Positions 17,404 through 26,985 of a DNA stretch of 64,000 nucleotides are shown here, in pieces. Within the stretch, counting starts at the first letter, position 1, and every line of letters starts with the position of its first letter. Below the pieces are notes generated by a model, which was not told where the DNA came from, searched no databases, and saw nothing but the letters and a program-made list of their open reading frames with translations. The translations under genes were made by a program, and so were the position numbers. Source of the stretch: an uncultured Caldilineaceae bacterium (lineage in GTDB: Bacteria > Chloroflexota > Anaerolineae > Caldilineales > Caldilineaceae); the NCBI GenBank assembly GCA_958295915.1, contig OY282381.1, positions 62,001 through 126,000 of the forward strand, written 5' to 3'.

Positions 17404-17764
17404 ACAGTATCAACGTGAGCAGGTCGTTCAAATAGATTGTGATTTATGTGAGTATAGAAGAATCGCACAGTTTGAAATCTATTGTTTTGAAATCTATTGT
17501 ACTGACCGGTCCCTGAACTGTCAATCGTGGCGGCAATCGGATTTATGTCCGCCTGAAAGATGAGTCAGTCGCCCAGAACAGAACAGGGATGAAGAAAAAA
17601 GATAGCCTGCGCAACCCTCCTTAGTATTTGGACAAGAATCGGCAAGACTGCTACGCTACTGGTCGTATCGTATCCAGCATTTCCCACGCGGAAGGAGGGG
17701 GGGCTGCCGATCTCGGGTCACTGAATTCATCGGCCCCGCCAACCCGTTCATCCCGTTCATCCTG
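17404..17764. other. Gene-free stretch with repeat fragments
   Basis: This stretch holds a 22-base fragment at 17434-17455 (AGATTGTGATTTATGTGAGTATA-like) matching one end of the element at 47297. It also holds a perfect tandem pair of the 14-mer TTGAAATCTATTGT at 17472 and 17487. There is a CCGTTCATCCCGTTCATCC duplication just before the next gene. I saw no further coding sequence. Confidence 0.5.
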
Positions 17765-18175
17765 ATGCCAATGTCGGAAACAGGCGCTGCGAAATTGATT
17801 CCCAAGGCAGTCTATCGTTTTGGCCGCACGAAAAAAATTCGCTACTATCGGGCAGAGCGCACCCGTTCTGGCGTAGATTTTCTCTATCCGATCAGCGTCA
17901 ACGGCTCCCGTATTGTGGACACCAGCAGCGACGGGCGCGAATACGTTGTGCTCTATCTGCTGACGAAGTGGGGTAAATTGGCCGCCGGCGGCTACTGGTT
18001 GAAGCCCAGGCAGATATTCGAGAAAGCATATGTCACCGACGCAACACCGGCTGACCTGGTTCTGGTGGCCGAACGGCTCGAAGATCTGCCCGACGCGCAC
18101 CTGCTGCTGGACGATGTGCTGAATCGGGCAGATGTGCATGTGGATATGGACGTGTGGGGCAGTGCCCTGGACTGA
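17765..18175 (+). CDS. Hypothetical protein
   Basis: I do not recognise this 136-residue protein. It is basic at the N-terminus (RFGRTKKIRYYRAERTR) and acidic at the C-terminus (DLPDAHLLLDDVLNRADVHVDMDVWG). It has no membrane segment or signal peptide. The composition and codon use look like real coding sequence, and the frame is the only open one on its strand. It may be cotranscribed with hisI, which starts 63 bases later. The ATG at 17765 is followed by a second ATG two codons on; the choice between them is arbitrary. Confidence 0.55.
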   Translation: MPMSETGAAKLIPKAVYRFGRTKKIRYYRAERTRSGVDFLYPISVNGSRIVDTSSDGREYVVLYLLTKWGKLAAGGYWLKPRQIFEKAYVTDATPADLVLVAERLEDLPDAHLLLDDVLNRADVHVDMDVWGSALD

Positions 18176-18238
18176 AACCCGCAGAGCGGACAGAAAACAG
18201 GGTGCGGACCGTTCACAGGAAATCACGGAAGCGCCAAT

Positions 18239-18733
18239 ATGAGTTCTCATGATCAGAGTTCTTCGATTCATCCATCCTTGTTGGAGGAAGGGACGACCCT
18301 GACTCTGGATTTCGACAAGCTGCCGGCCATTGGCCGGGGGGACGCGGCGGTCATACCGGTGGCCGTGCAGGACGCAGACAGCAAAGAGGTGCTGATTATC
18401 GCCTACGCCAATCAGGAGGCCCTGACCTATACGCTGACCCACCGAGTGGCGGCCTTCTGGAGTACCTCCCGCAATGCGTTGTGGGTGAAGGGGGCCACCT
18501 CCGGCGATACGCTGGAGTTGATCGAAGCGCGGGTCAACTGCGAGCAGAACTCCCTTCTCTATCTGGTGCGTCCTCTGGGCGCAGGAGCCTGCCACACGAA
18601 GGGAAAAGACGGAAAAACCCGCCTCAGCTGCTATTATCGACGCATCGAAAGACGCCAGGGTTCTCTCGACCCTGAGAAAGAGCGCATGGAGGCTTCTACC
18701 TGGCGCTTGACATCTGTCCCGCAACAGGCCTGA
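18239..18733 (+). CDS. hisI: Phosphoribosyl-AMP cyclohydrolase
   Basis: Step three of histidine synthesis, opening the adenine ring of phosphoribosyl-AMP. The 164-residue protein shows the family core: IPVAVQDADSKEVLIIAYANQEA near residue 40, FWSTSRNALWVKG near 75, and three cysteine positions expected to bind zinc (RVNCEQNSLL, GACHTK, LSCYYR). The CHT...SC loop is a few residues longer than usual (KGKDGKTR). N- and C-terminal tails exceed the minimal HisI. There is no HisE domain. hisG follows 78 bases downstream on the same strand. Confidence 0.92.
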   Translation: MSSHDQSSSIHPSLLEEGTTLTLDFDKLPAIGRGDAAVIPVAVQDADSKEVLIIAYANQEALTYTLTHRVAAFWSTSRNALWVKGATSGDTLELIEARVNCEQNSLLYLVRPLGAGACHTKGKDGKTRLSCYYRRIERRQGSLDPEKERMEASTWRLTSVPQQA

Positions 18734-18811
18734 CGCGGGCCACCGTGCCAGCTGGCCGTCGGACCAGAGACATTCATCATCCAAACATTCGCGCATACCT
18801 GGAGGATTTCA

Positions 18812-19684
18812 ATGAATCGCTTGATTTTCGGCATTCCAAAGGGCAGTCTGCAAGAGTCCACGCTCGCTCTGCTGGCAAAGGCTGGCTATCGCGTCTCTGT
18901 ACGGGAACGCTCCTACATGCCCTACATCAACGATCCGGAGATCGGATGCTTGATGTTCCGAGCGCAGGAGATCGCCCGCTATGTAGAGCGGGGCGTTCTT
19001 GACGTCGGATTGACCGGCAAAGATTGGGTGCTGGAAAACGAAGCCGATGTCCTGGAAATTGAGGATCTGGTCTACAGCAAAGCCACCGCGCAGGCCTATC
19101 GCTGGGTGCTGGCTGTACCGGACGATTCCGACATCCGCCGGCCCCAGGATCTGGCTGGCAAGCGCATCGCCACAGAACTGGTGCGCGTCACCCGCCGCTA
19201 TCTGGAACAGCACGGGGTGCAGGCAGAGGTGGAATACTCCTGGGGCGCGACAGAGGTAAAGGCGCCTCTGCTGGTCGATGCAATTGTGGAGGGGACAGAG
19301 ACCGGCTCCTCCCTGAAGGCCAATCGGCTGCGCATTGTGGATACGATTGCCGAATCCACCACCAAACTGATCGCCAATCACAGCGCCTGGGCCGACCCGT
19401 GGAAACGGCAAAAGATCGAAACGTTGGCGTTGCTCTTACAAGGCGCGCTACAGGCCGATGCCAAAGTCGGCCTGAAAATGAACATCCCCAAGTCAGCTTT
19501 AGAGGCCATAACAGGTCAGTTGCCAGCCCTGCACACCCCGTCGATCACCCATCAGACGGACCCGGATTGGGTCGCGCTGGAAGTGATCATCGACGAAAAC
19601 ATCGTGCGCGATCTGATACCGGATCTCAAGCAGGCCGGCGCGACCGGCATCATCGAGTATCCGATCAACAAAGTGATCTATTGA
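18812..19684 (+). CDS. hisG: ATP phosphoribosyltransferase, long form
   Basis: First committed step of histidine synthesis, joining ATP and PRPP. At 290 residues this is the long HisG, with a periplasmic-binding-protein-like catalytic domain ([14 protein letters not shown] at residue 8, DVGLTGKDW near 64, [14 protein letters not shown] near 118) and a C-terminal ACT-like domain from about residue 215 that binds histidine for feedback inhibition in long forms. The PRPP-binding loop appears as [16 protein letters not shown] near 155. GGAGG lies 8 bases before the ATG. No HisZ is needed for this form. With hisI it makes a two-gene histidine island; the other his genes are not in the window. Confidence 0.95.
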   Translation: MNRLIFGIPKGSLQESTLALLAKAGYRVSVRERSYMPYINDPEIGCLMFRAQEIARYVERGVLDVGLTGKDWVLENEADVLEIEDLVYSKATAQAYRWVLAVPDDSDIRRPQDLAGKRIATELVRVTRRYLEQHGVQAEVEYSWGATEVKAPLLVDAIVEGTETGSSLKANRLRIVDTIAESTTKLIANHSAWADPWKRQKIETLALLLQGALQADAKVGLKMNIPKSALEAITGQLPALHTPSITHQTDPDWVALEVIIDENIVRDLIPDLKQAGATGIIEYPINKVIY

Positions 19685-19700
19685 ACGCCCGCGTGAATGG

Positions 19701-19772
19701 GACTGTGATTTTCCTGATTCGGACGATAGACAGGATAAACTCATAGTCAGACTAATCACACAAATCATAGTC
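19701..19772 (+). repeat. MITE-like element with GACTGTGATT...AATCATAGTC ends
   Basis: This 72-base element has 10-base terminal inverted repeats with one mismatch (GACTGTGATT and AATCATAGTC). The inner part (TTCCTGATT, GACAGGATAAA, TAATCACACAAATCA) matches, in reverse orientation, the 77-base element at 47297-47373. It fills the gap between hisG and the next gene, ending 2 bases before its ATG. No transposase gene is present. Confidence 0.65.
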
Positions 19773-19774
19773 CA

Positions 19775-22700
19775 ATGGCCGCTGCCAGGGTATTTCAGGA
19801 TTACATCAAGAATCTGCGCGCGAACCTGGCGCAGGGCAATGCCACCGAACACACCCACAGGCCAGCGCTGAAAGCGCTCCTCGAATCTGTCGCCGATGGA
19901 ATCGTAGCCACCAACGAGCCCAAACGCATACAGTGCGGCGCGCCTGACTTCATCATAACCACCTCAGCGCACACACCAGAAAATCAACTGACTGTCGGCT
20001 ACGTCGAGGCGAAAGACGTTGAAATCGACCTGACGCAGATAGAGAGGGACAGCAAGCGCACAAACCCATCTACAGCCAACGGGCGACAGTTGAAGCGTTA
20101 CAGAAACTCGCTGACCAACCTGCTCCTGACCAATTACACCGAATTTCGCTGGTACGTGGACGGCGAACAGCGCCTGACCGCCCACATCGCGACCCTCGAA
20201 AGCGACGGCAAGCTGTCTCAGAATACAACGGACTTCTCCCCCATCGACAGACTTCTGTGGGAATTTCTGCACAGAAGCCCCGCACGCATCGCCAGCCCCG
20301 CAGACCTGGCCCAGCGCATGGCGCGGCTCACGCGCATGATACGCAGCGTCATCGCAGAGGGATTCAGGCAAGACCAGGTGTCTCAATACCTGAAAGACCT
20401 GCACGAAGCCTCGCAACGCGTGCTGGTTCCCGACCTCACAGCCGAAGCCTTCGCCGACATGTTCGCGCAGACGCTGGCCTATGGCCTGTTCGCCGCCAGA
20501 GTCAACCACAACGCCGGCGCCTTCCGCAGACAGGACGCAGCGCACGCCATCCCCCCAACCAATCCATTTCTCCAGCAGTTGTTCTCGGCGCTCACAGGCC
20601 CAGCCCTGGACGATGAGCCTTTCGTCAGCTTCGTGGACGACCTGACACAACTCCTGGGCAGCGCGGACATGGAAGCTATACTGTCCGACTTCGGGAAAAG
20701 AGCCGTGTATCAGGACCCTGTCATGCACTTCTACGAAACCTTCCTGGCCGCCTATGACCCCGCGCTGCGCGAGCGACGCGGGGTCTACTACACCCCAGAG
20801 CCGGTCGTATCCTACATCGTGCGCTCCGTGGACTACCTGCTGCGCCAACGCTTCGACTGCCCAGCCGGACTCGCCGACCATGCAATGACCACCTACGAAT
20901 ATGCGGACAGCGAGGGAAACACAGCCCGGAAGCGCGCGCCCCGCGTCCTGGTGCTGGACCCCGCCTGCGGCACAGGGACATTCCTCTACGCGGTCATAGA
21001 CCACATCAGGGAATACTATCGTCATAGCGACAACGCCGGGATGTGGAACGGATACGTCAAAGACCACCTGCTCAAGCGGCTGTTCGGATTCGAGCTGCTG
21101 ATGGCGCCCTATGCCATGTCCCACCTCAAGCTGGGAATGCAGCTCGCCGCCGCGGACATGCCCGAGGAGTACCGATCGGACTGGTCATACGAGTTCGACA
21201 GCGGCGAGCGGCTGGGCGTCTACCTGACAAACTCCCTGGAACAGGCCGAACGACGGGCGATGACCCTGTTCGGCCCCCTGCGCGTGATGACAGAGGAAGC
21301 CAACGCCGCCTCCCAGATCAAGCGCGACCTTCCCATCATGGTGGTGCTGGGCAATCCCCCATACTCAGGACATTCAGCCAACGCCAGCAGAAAAGACGAC
21401 CGCCAGCTCGCATGGATCGGGAAACTTATTGAGGAGTATAAACAGGTTGATGGCATGTCCCTCGCTGAGCGAAATCTCAAATGGTTACAGGATGATTATG
21501 TGAAGTTCATCCGCTTCGGCCAGTGGCGCATCAGACAGGCCGGCGCCGGCATACTGGCCTTCATCACCAACCACTCATACCTGGACAACCCGACGTTCCG
21601 CGGTATGAGACAGCAGCTGGTGTTGACCTTCACCCACATCTACCTTCTGGACCTGCACGGCAACGCCAAGAAAAAGGAGCGCGCGCCCGACGGCAGCCCC
21701 GACCAGAACGTCTTCGATATACAGCAGGGCGTTGCCATCGCCATATTCGTCAAGGAGGCAGGGAAGAACGGCCCAGCCGTAGTGCGCCACGCCGACCTGT
21801 GGGGCACGCGCGCAACCAAGTACCAGAGCTTGACCAGTTCGGATCTGTCAACCACCGATTGGAAAACGATCGAACCCTCGTCTCCCAACTATATGTTCAA
21901 GCCCTGGAACCGGGAACTTGAGGCCGAATATCAGCGGTGGCCCAGGATTAACGAAATCATGCCCGTCAACTCGGTCGGCGTTGTCACCGCGCGCGACGGT
22001 CTGACCATTCGCTGGTCGCGCGCTGAGACGATGGAAGTCGTGCGCGATTTCGCGCGCCTGCCGTCTGAAACGGCCAGGAGCAGATACAACCTGGGCAGGG
22101 ATGTCCGCGATTGGAAGGTCGACCTGGCTCAAGATGATATAAATAGCTCTGGAATGAGGCCGGAACTGGCAACGCCGATCCAATATCGGCCATTCGACAC
22201 CCGATACACCTACTATACAGGCAAAGATTGCGGTTTCATCTGTAGGCCGCGCCCAAACGTAATGCGTCACATGCTGGCGGGGGAGAATTTGGGGCTGCTT
22301 ATTTGCAGGCAGCAATCACAATCAGGGGTTGGATGGTCTCATTGTGGTGTAACGCATTCCATTGTTGAATCCTGCGCTGTTTCCAATAAGACGAAGGAAA
22401 TCAACTATCTCTGCCCTCTCTATATCTACCGCTCCGAACAGGAAATCGCCAGTGGCCTCTACAGTCCCGGCGACCGCCAGCCTAACCTAGCGCCCGAGTT
22501 CACCCGAGATCTGGAACAGCGCCTCGGCTTGCGCTTCATCGCCGACGGCAAAGGCAACCTGCAAGAAACTTTCGGCCCCGAGGATGCATTCCACTACATC
22601 TACGCTGCCTTCCACTCGCCGACCTACCGCCAGCGCTACGACCAGTTCTTGCGCGCCGACTTCCCCCGCGTCCCCCTGACCGGGAACGTGGCCCTATTCC

Positions 22701-23134
22701 GCGCCCTGGTCGGGCTGGGCCGGCAGCTGACCCAGGTTCACCTGCTGAAGTCTCTCAGGCTGGATCAGACCGCAGTGGGCTTTCCCGTCCCCGGGGACAA
22801 TGTGATAGAAAGGGGACATCCGAAATATCTCCCTCCAGGCCATTCATTGCCCACTCAGAAAGCTCCTCTCGAACAGGGCCGGGTCTACATAAGCAAAGAC
22901 GACCAAAAATCCGGCAAACGCGGGCAGTGCTTCGAGGGCATAGCGCCAGAGATCTGGGAATTCCGCATCGGCGGCTACCAGCCCCTGGACAAATGGCTGA
23001 AAGACCGCAGAGGCCGGACACTGTCCTTCGACGACCTGAACCACTACCGACGCATGGTCGCCGCGCTGGCAGAGACAGGGCGACTGACGAAAGAGATAGA
23101 CGTAGCCATTAGCGACGCGGGCGGGTTATTGTAG
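19775..23134 (+). CDS. Single-chain restriction-modification enzyme, type ISP/IIG-like (nuclease-methylase-specificity)
   Basis: This 1119-residue protein combines three regions. Residues 50-85 carry a PD-(D/E)xK nuclease pattern (PD at 57-58, VEAK at 77-80). An N6-adenine methylase core follows, with the SAM motif DPACGTGTF starting at residue 395 and the catalytic NPPYSG at residue 527. A C-terminal region from about 700 to the end resembles the specificity part of type ISP enzymes (ending in WEFRIGGYQPLDKWLKDRRGR). No helicase motifs are seen between nuclease and methylase, unlike classical LlaBIII-type ISP enzymes, which makes it closer to a type IIG layout. It should modify and cleave the same DNA site. 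There is no strong ribosome binding site before ATG 19775. The TAG stop comes from a GTAGGGGC repeat. The AAA/Toprim pair downstream makes this a defence island. Confidence 0.85.
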   Translation: MAAARVFQDYIKNLRANLAQGNATEHTHRPALKALLESVADGIVATNEPKRIQCGAPDFIITTSAHTPENQLTVGYVEAKDVEIDLTQIERDSKRTNPSTANGRQLKRYRNSLTNLLLTNYTEFRWYVDGEQRLTAHIATLESDGKLSQNTTDFSPIDRLLWEFLHRSPARIASPADLAQRMARLTRMIRSVIAEGFRQDQVSQYLKDLHEASQRVLVPDLTAEAFADMFAQTLAYGLFAARVNHNAGAFRRQDAAHAIPPTNPFLQQLFSALTGPALDDEPFVSFVDDLTQLLGSADMEAILSDFGKRAVYQDPVMHFYETFLAAYDPALRERRGVYYTPEPVVSYIVRSVDYLLRQRFDCPAGLADHAMTTYEYADSEGNTARKRAPRVLVLDPACGTGTFLYAVIDHIREYYRHSDNAGMWNGYVKDHLLKRLFGFELLMAPYAMSHLKLGMQLAAADMPEEYRSDWSYEFDSGERLGVYLTNSLEQAERRAMTLFGPLRVMTEEANAASQIKRDLPIMVVLGNPPYSGHSANASRKDDRQLAWIGKLIEEYKQVDGMSLAERNLKWLQDDYVKFIRFGQWRIRQAGAGILAFITNHSYLDNPTFRGMRQQLVLTFTHIYLLDLHGNAKKKERAPDGSPDQNVFDIQQGVAIAIFVKEAGKNGPAVVRHADLWGTRATKYQSLTSSDLSTTDWKTIEPSSPNYMFKPWNRELEAEYQRWPRINEIMPVNSVGVVTARDGLTIRWSRAETMEVVRDFARLPSETARSRYNLGRDVRDWKVDLAQDDINSSGMRPELATPIQYRPFDTRYTYYTGKDCGFICRPRPNVMRHMLAGENLGLLICRQQSQSGVGWSHCGVTHSIVESCAVSNKTKEINYLCPLYIYRSEQEIASGLYSPGDRQPNLAPEFTRDLEQRLGLRFIADGKGNLQETFGPEDAFHYIYAAFHSPTYRQRYDQFLRADFPRVPLTGNVALFRALVGLGRQLTQVHLLKSLRLDQTAVGFPVPGDNVIERGHPKYLPPGHSLPTQKAPLEQGRVYISKDDQKSGKRGQCFEGIAPEIWEFRIGGYQPLDKWLKDRRGRTLSFDDLNHYRRMVAALAETGRLTKEIDVAISDAGGLL

Positions 23135-23158
23135 GGGCAACCCTTGTGGTCGCCTAGG
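23131..23158. repeat. GTAGGGGC-family repeat supplying a stop codon
   Basis: The sequence is GTAGGGGCAACCC...GGTCGCCTAGG. Bases 2-4 are the stop codon of the restriction-modification gene. A 21-base fragment of the 47297 element (ACTGTGATTTATGTGATTAG) follows at 23181-23201. Confidence 0.6.
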
Positions 23159-23265
23159 ACAGGTACAAGACGCCGACCCTACTGTGATTTATGTGATTAG
23201 AGCGCTCATGCTTCACGCCCAAGTTATTAGGGAATTCCCGTGCAGATAAACGAGGAGTGATACCG

Positions 23266-24303
23266 ATGTTTGAGAACCTTCAGATACGGAACTATCGCAT
23301 CTTCAAGGAGTTCAAAATCGACCGATTGCGCCGCATTAATCTTATTGCTGGCAGAAACAATTCCGGCAAGACAAGCCTGCTGGAGGCAATCTTTCTGCTG
23401 TCTGGAGCTGGGAACGCAAATATGGCAACAAATGCCAATGTTATGCGAATGGGTCTAGGACAACAAAGCGAGACTCTCTGGAAACCTATCTTTTCCGATT
23501 TGGATATGAGCAGATCCATCGAGATCGATGGATATCATACGTCACATGGTCAACTGACTTTAGAAATCACCTCGGGGCGACAACCTACTGAGATTCCTTA
23601 TGATTATGCTCTGGCTCTGGGAAATCCGGCGATCAACATTCCTGACGAATTGGCGCTCAGATTTCAGTATAGCGGTCCCACAGGTACACAAGTCAAAAGC
23701 CGCATACATGTACAGGATTCGAAAATTATTAGTCATCAGTCGAGGATCAATGTCCCATTTATCGCGACGCTTCTCCAGGCACGAAGCGCAAATAGCCGTG
23801 AAGATGCCATACAGCTGGCAAGGTTGAGGAAACAAAAACGCGACCATCTGCTCTTAGAGGCGCTACAGGTCGTCGAGCCGAAGCTGCAAAGCATCGAAGA
23901 CAATTCTTCCAGCGGCACACCGATGATCTGGGGCGACATTGGCTTATCGGAGTTGATACCCCTGGCGATAATGGGCGAAGGCATGACCCGAATTGCCCAA
24001 CTTATTTTGGCCATAGCTTCTGTAGCGGACGGGGTGGCTCTGGTAGATGAGGTCGAAACCGGCATTCACCACTCCGTATTACCAAAGGTCTGGCAAGTCG
24101 TTGATACAGCTGCCAAACAATTCCGCACACAGGTATTTGCGACCACGCATAGTCTTGAATGCATTAGAGCGGCGCATGAATCCCTGGGCGCTGACGACTT
24201 TCGCCTGCACAGACTTGAAGCCACTGATACCATGAGCCGCTGCGTCACCTATGACCCGGATTCAATCCGCGCCGCGCTCCTGCACGATCTCGAGGTCCGC
24301 TAG
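23266..24303 (+). CDS. AAA15/OLD-like ATPase
   Basis: This 345-residue ABC/SMC-type ATPase of the AAA15/AAA_21 class has Walker A GRNNSGKTS at residues 29-37, a Walker B-like LVDEVETG at about 259-266 and a switch His in ATTHSLECI near 290. MFENLQIRNYRIFKEFKID is the usual opening. Length and domain content match ATPases paired with a Toprim partner in defence modules of the OLD, Gabija or PARIS type (family knowledge). The ATG at 23266 has GAGGAG 9 bases upstream; a GTG at 23257 is less likely. The next gene follows after 2 bases and is a decayed Toprim protein. Confidence 0.87.
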   Translation: MFENLQIRNYRIFKEFKIDRLRRINLIAGRNNSGKTSLLEAIFLLSGAGNANMATNANVMRMGLGQQSETLWKPIFSDLDMSRSIEIDGYHTSHGQLTLEITSGRQPTEIPYDYALALGNPAINIPDELALRFQYSGPTGTQVKSRIHVQDSKIISHQSRINVPFIATLLQARSANSREDAIQLARLRKQKRDHLLLEALQVVEPKLQSIEDNSSSGTPMIWGDIGLSELIPLAIMGEGMTRIAQLILAIASVADGVALVDEVETGIHHSVLPKVWQVVDTAAKQFRTQVFATTHSLECIRAAHESLGADDFRLHRLEATDTMSRCVTYDPDSIRAALLHDLEVR

Positions 24304-24305
24304 GT

Positions 24306-24710
24306 ATGGCAAAAGCAATACAGATCGAATCGAAAATCCAACTGCTCGTCGAAGGCAATGATCAGCGCAACTTCTTTGAAGCGTTCATCAAGCATCTGGA
24401 GATCGATGATGTCCAGATTCACAACTTCGGCGGCGTGCCCCAACTGCGTGATTTCCTGCTTGCGCTTGTGGACGCGCCGAATTTTCGTGAGATCGTTCAG
24501 AGTGTCGGTATCGTTCGCGATGCGGAAGAATCTGCCGCAGCGGCGTTCCAAAGTGTTCAGTCTTCGCTAAGGCATGCCGAACTGACTATGCCGGACCGCC
24601 CGGCAATACGTAGCGGCAACAGCCCGGCGATATGTTTTCAGTACCGTTCGCGATTTTCTAAGAGCGCTGAAGAAGTGAGGCCACAAGGCAAGAGACCTAA
24701 ACAGCTGTAG
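24306..24710 (+). pseudogene. Decayed Toprim (DUF3226-like) partner of the AAA15 ATPase
   Basis: The first 90 or so residues match a DUF3226/Toprim protein: QLLVEGNDQRNFFEAF at residue 11 carries the Toprim Glu, GGVPQLRDFL lies at 44, and GIVRDAEESAAAAFQSV near 68 carries the Asp motif. The family then continues for more than 100 residues; here it ends after a basic stretch unlike the family. Another frame at about 24640-24678 encodes FSTVRDFLRALKK and a stop, which resembles the end of such proteins. The simplest reading is an internal deletion that also shifted the frame (inference). The gene would no longer make a full nuclease domain, so the ATPase is probably an orphan. Confidence 0.6.
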
Positions 24711-24720
24711 GAGCCACGAT

Positions 24721-25500
24721 ATGCCTATCAAACAGTCAGTCTGTATCCCGATCTTGCCACAAGATGCCATGCCCCAGGAAGAACTTCTGGCGAAGATCGC
24801 CGCGATCGGCTATCCGGCCATCGAAATCTGGGCCCGAGATGACAACTTCCACAGCCTGTGCGAGACAGCCGCCCGCTACGGCCTGCAAGTGATCAGCATG
24901 ATCGGCCACCAGTCCTTACAGGACGGCCTCAACAATCCGGCCAATCACGACCGCATCGAGGCCGAACTGCAACTGTCGATCGACCTGGCCGCCGCGCGCG
25001 GTCTGAGCGCGCTGGTCTGCTTCAGCGGCAACCACATCCCCGGTATGAGCGAGGATGTGGCCATCGCCAACACTGCCGCCGGTCTGCGTCGGATCGCGCC
25101 CTATGCCGAAGCCAAAGACATCACCCTCAATCTGGAACTGCTCAACTCCAAAGTCGATCACCCCGGCTACCAGTGCGATAACAGCGCCTGGGGGCTGGCG
25201 ACGCTCCGTCAGGTGAACAGCCCGCGCGTGAAGCTGCTATACGACATCTACCACATGCAGATTATGGAAGGGGACGTGACCCGCACCCTGACCGCAAATC
25301 TGAACGCCATCGGCCACATCCACACCGCCGGCAATCCCGGCCGGCACGAGCTTGACGATCACCAGGAGCTGAACTACCGGGGCATCTGCCGGGCCCTCGA
25401 CGACGCTGGCTACACAGGGTACATAGGCCACGAATTCCGCCCCCGGGGCGCCCTTGTCGCGGCTCTGCGCCAGGCGTATGAGCAGTGTGCCGGCGCATAA
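24721..25500 (+). CDS. Hydroxypyruvate isomerase-like TIM-barrel protein
   Basis: This 259-residue barrel is close to the Hyi/OtnI branch of the AP-endonuclease-2 superfamily: NLELLNSKVDHPGY near residue 140, KLLYDIYHMQIMEGD near 175, IGHIHTAGNPGRHELDD near 196 and GYIGHEFRPRG near 237. These hold the Glu, Asp, His and Glu metal and catalytic positions. Family members interconvert hydroxypyruvate and tartronate semialdehyde or isomerise oxo-tetronates. It lies directly upstream of a sulfatase with a 25-base gap, suggesting cotranscription in a sugar-acid route. Confidence 0.88.
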   Translation: MPIKQSVCIPILPQDAMPQEELLAKIAAIGYPAIEIWARDDNFHSLCETAARYGLQVISMIGHQSLQDGLNNPANHDRIEAELQLSIDLAAARGLSALVCFSGNHIPGMSEDVAIANTAAGLRRIAPYAEAKDITLNLELLNSKVDHPGYQCDNSAWGLATLRQVNSPRVKLLYDIYHMQIMEGDVTRTLTANLNAIGHIHTAGNPGRHELDDHQELNYRGICRALDDAGYTGYIGHEFRPRGALVAALRQAYEQCAGA

Positions 25501-25525
25501 TCTGGAGAAACAGAAGGAGCCTACA

Positions 25526-26950
25526 ATGACTACCCAGCCCCATGTTATCTATATCCTGTCCGACGAGCACTTCGGCGGAGCCATGAGCCACATGGGCGAT
25601 GCAAACGTGCGCACGCCCAATATGGACCATTTAGCCGCCACAGGGGTCAGCTTTGATCGGGCCTACGCCAACTGCCCCATCTGCACGCCTTCCCGGGGGA
25701 CGATCTTTTCCGGACGGCACGCCCACGCTGGGCCAGTCCAGTATTTCTTTGACGTGTTCAAAGCAAGCTCTCCCAGCACAGCTACGGCCCTGCGGACGGC
25801 CGACTATCACACAGCCTATTTCGGCAAGTGGCACTGCGGCGTCGTGCACGATCAGGAACCGCCTCTCGTGCGGGCAGAAAGGGAGGAGTACACCCGCTGG
25901 CCCCATCGCACGCCCGAGTATCATCGCGCCGGCTTTCAGGATTGGTACGGTTTCGAGATCAACAATGCGCCCTTCAAAGGATTTTACTACCACCAAAATG
26001 AGGCCAATCCCCGCAAGATGGTCGGCTATCAGACCGACTTCCTGACCGATCTGGCCATCGACTATCTGCGCTCCTACGCGCGGGACGAGCCTCTGTTCCT
26101 CGTTCTCAGTGTAGAGCCACCCCACTTCCCCCTGGAAGCCCCGGACGCGTTCGCCCGCTTCGATCCCGCCGCGCTGGAAACACCGCCCAACTTTGCCGAC
26201 TCGCCAGAGATGCGCGCCCAACTGGCCACCTATTACGCCATGGTGGAAAACCTGGATTGGAATATCGGCCGCCTGCACGAGACCCTGAACAGCCTGTCGG
26301 AATTCCGCGACAATACGCTGACCGTGTATTTTTCCGATCATGGTGACTACATGGGCGCCCACGGGGCTATCAACCGCAAGGAGAATCCCCATGAAAACTC
26401 CGTGCGTATTCCAGCGATCTTCCACTGGCCAGAACGGATTCCAGCTCAGGGCCGGCGGGATGGACTGCTGTTCAGCCTCGTTGACCTTTTCCCGACCACC
26501 CTGGGACTGCTAGGGCTGGACGTGCCAGCCCACAATCAGGGGATCGATTTCAGCGACGCCCTGCGGGGGCAACAGAGTTTCACGGGGCCGGAAGCGGCGC
26601 TGCTCGAAATGTCGGGCAATCCTCGTTGGAATCTGGACTTTCTCGACTGGCGGGGGTTGGTGACAGCCCGCTGGAAGTACGCTTTCTATGAAACAGGTCA
26701 CCAACTGCTCTACGATCTCGACAACGATCCCTATGAGATGAACAACCTGGCCGCTTCGGACACGGAAACCTGCGCCGAGATGCGCTGCAAGCTGCTGGAA
26801 CTCCTGGCCGACAGCCGGGAACCCTACTTCGACGTGCTGATAGAGCATGGAGTGCCGCCGGCAGGGCCAGCCCTGGATGTGGGCGCATCCACCGGCAAAG
26901 GCCAGTTGGCTCCTATATGGCCGCAACTGGCGCGCAAGCACGAGACATGA
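25526..26950 (+). CDS. Sulfatase (formylglycine type)
   Basis: This 474-residue alkaline-phosphatase-superfamily sulfatase has metal site HVIYILSDEH at its N-terminus and CTPSRGTIFSGR near residue 51, where the Cys should be oxidised to formylglycine by a separate enzyme. VYFSDHGDYMGAHG near 265 supplies the second metal/His set. No signal peptide is visible, so unlike many polysaccharide sulfatases it may act in the cytosol on an imported sulfated or related ester. AAGGAG precedes ATG 25526; the frame is open upstream to 25454 but overlaps the isomerase gene. The sulfated substrate is unknown. No formylglycine-generating enzyme is in the window. Confidence 0.92.
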   Translation: MTTQPHVIYILSDEHFGGAMSHMGDANVRTPNMDHLAATGVSFDRAYANCPICTPSRGTIFSGRHAHAGPVQYFFDVFKASSPSTATALRTADYHTAYFGKWHCGVVHDQEPPLVRAEREEYTRWPHRTPEYHRAGFQDWYGFEINNAPFKGFYYHQNEANPRKMVGYQTDFLTDLAIDYLRSYARDEPLFLVLSVEPPHFPLEAPDAFARFDPAALETPPNFADSPEMRAQLATYYAMVENLDWNIGRLHETLNSLSEFRDNTLTVYFSDHGDYMGAHGAINRKENPHENSVRIPAIFHWPERIPAQGRRDGLLFSLVDLFPTTLGLLGLDVPAHNQGIDFSDALRGQQSFTGPEAALLEMSGNPRWNLDFLDWRGLVTARWKYAFYETGHQLLYDLDNDPYEMNNLAASDTETCAEMRCKLLELLADSREPYFDVLIEHGVPPAGPALDVGASTGKGQLAPIWPQLARKHET

Positions 26951-26985
26951 CAGCAAGAAGCCATCACCGAAATTGAGGTGCAAGC

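Noticed and set aside
17542..17580. GGCGG...CCGCC hairpin as a terminator
   Set aside because: It has a 5 bp stem, a long loop and no T-run on either strand.
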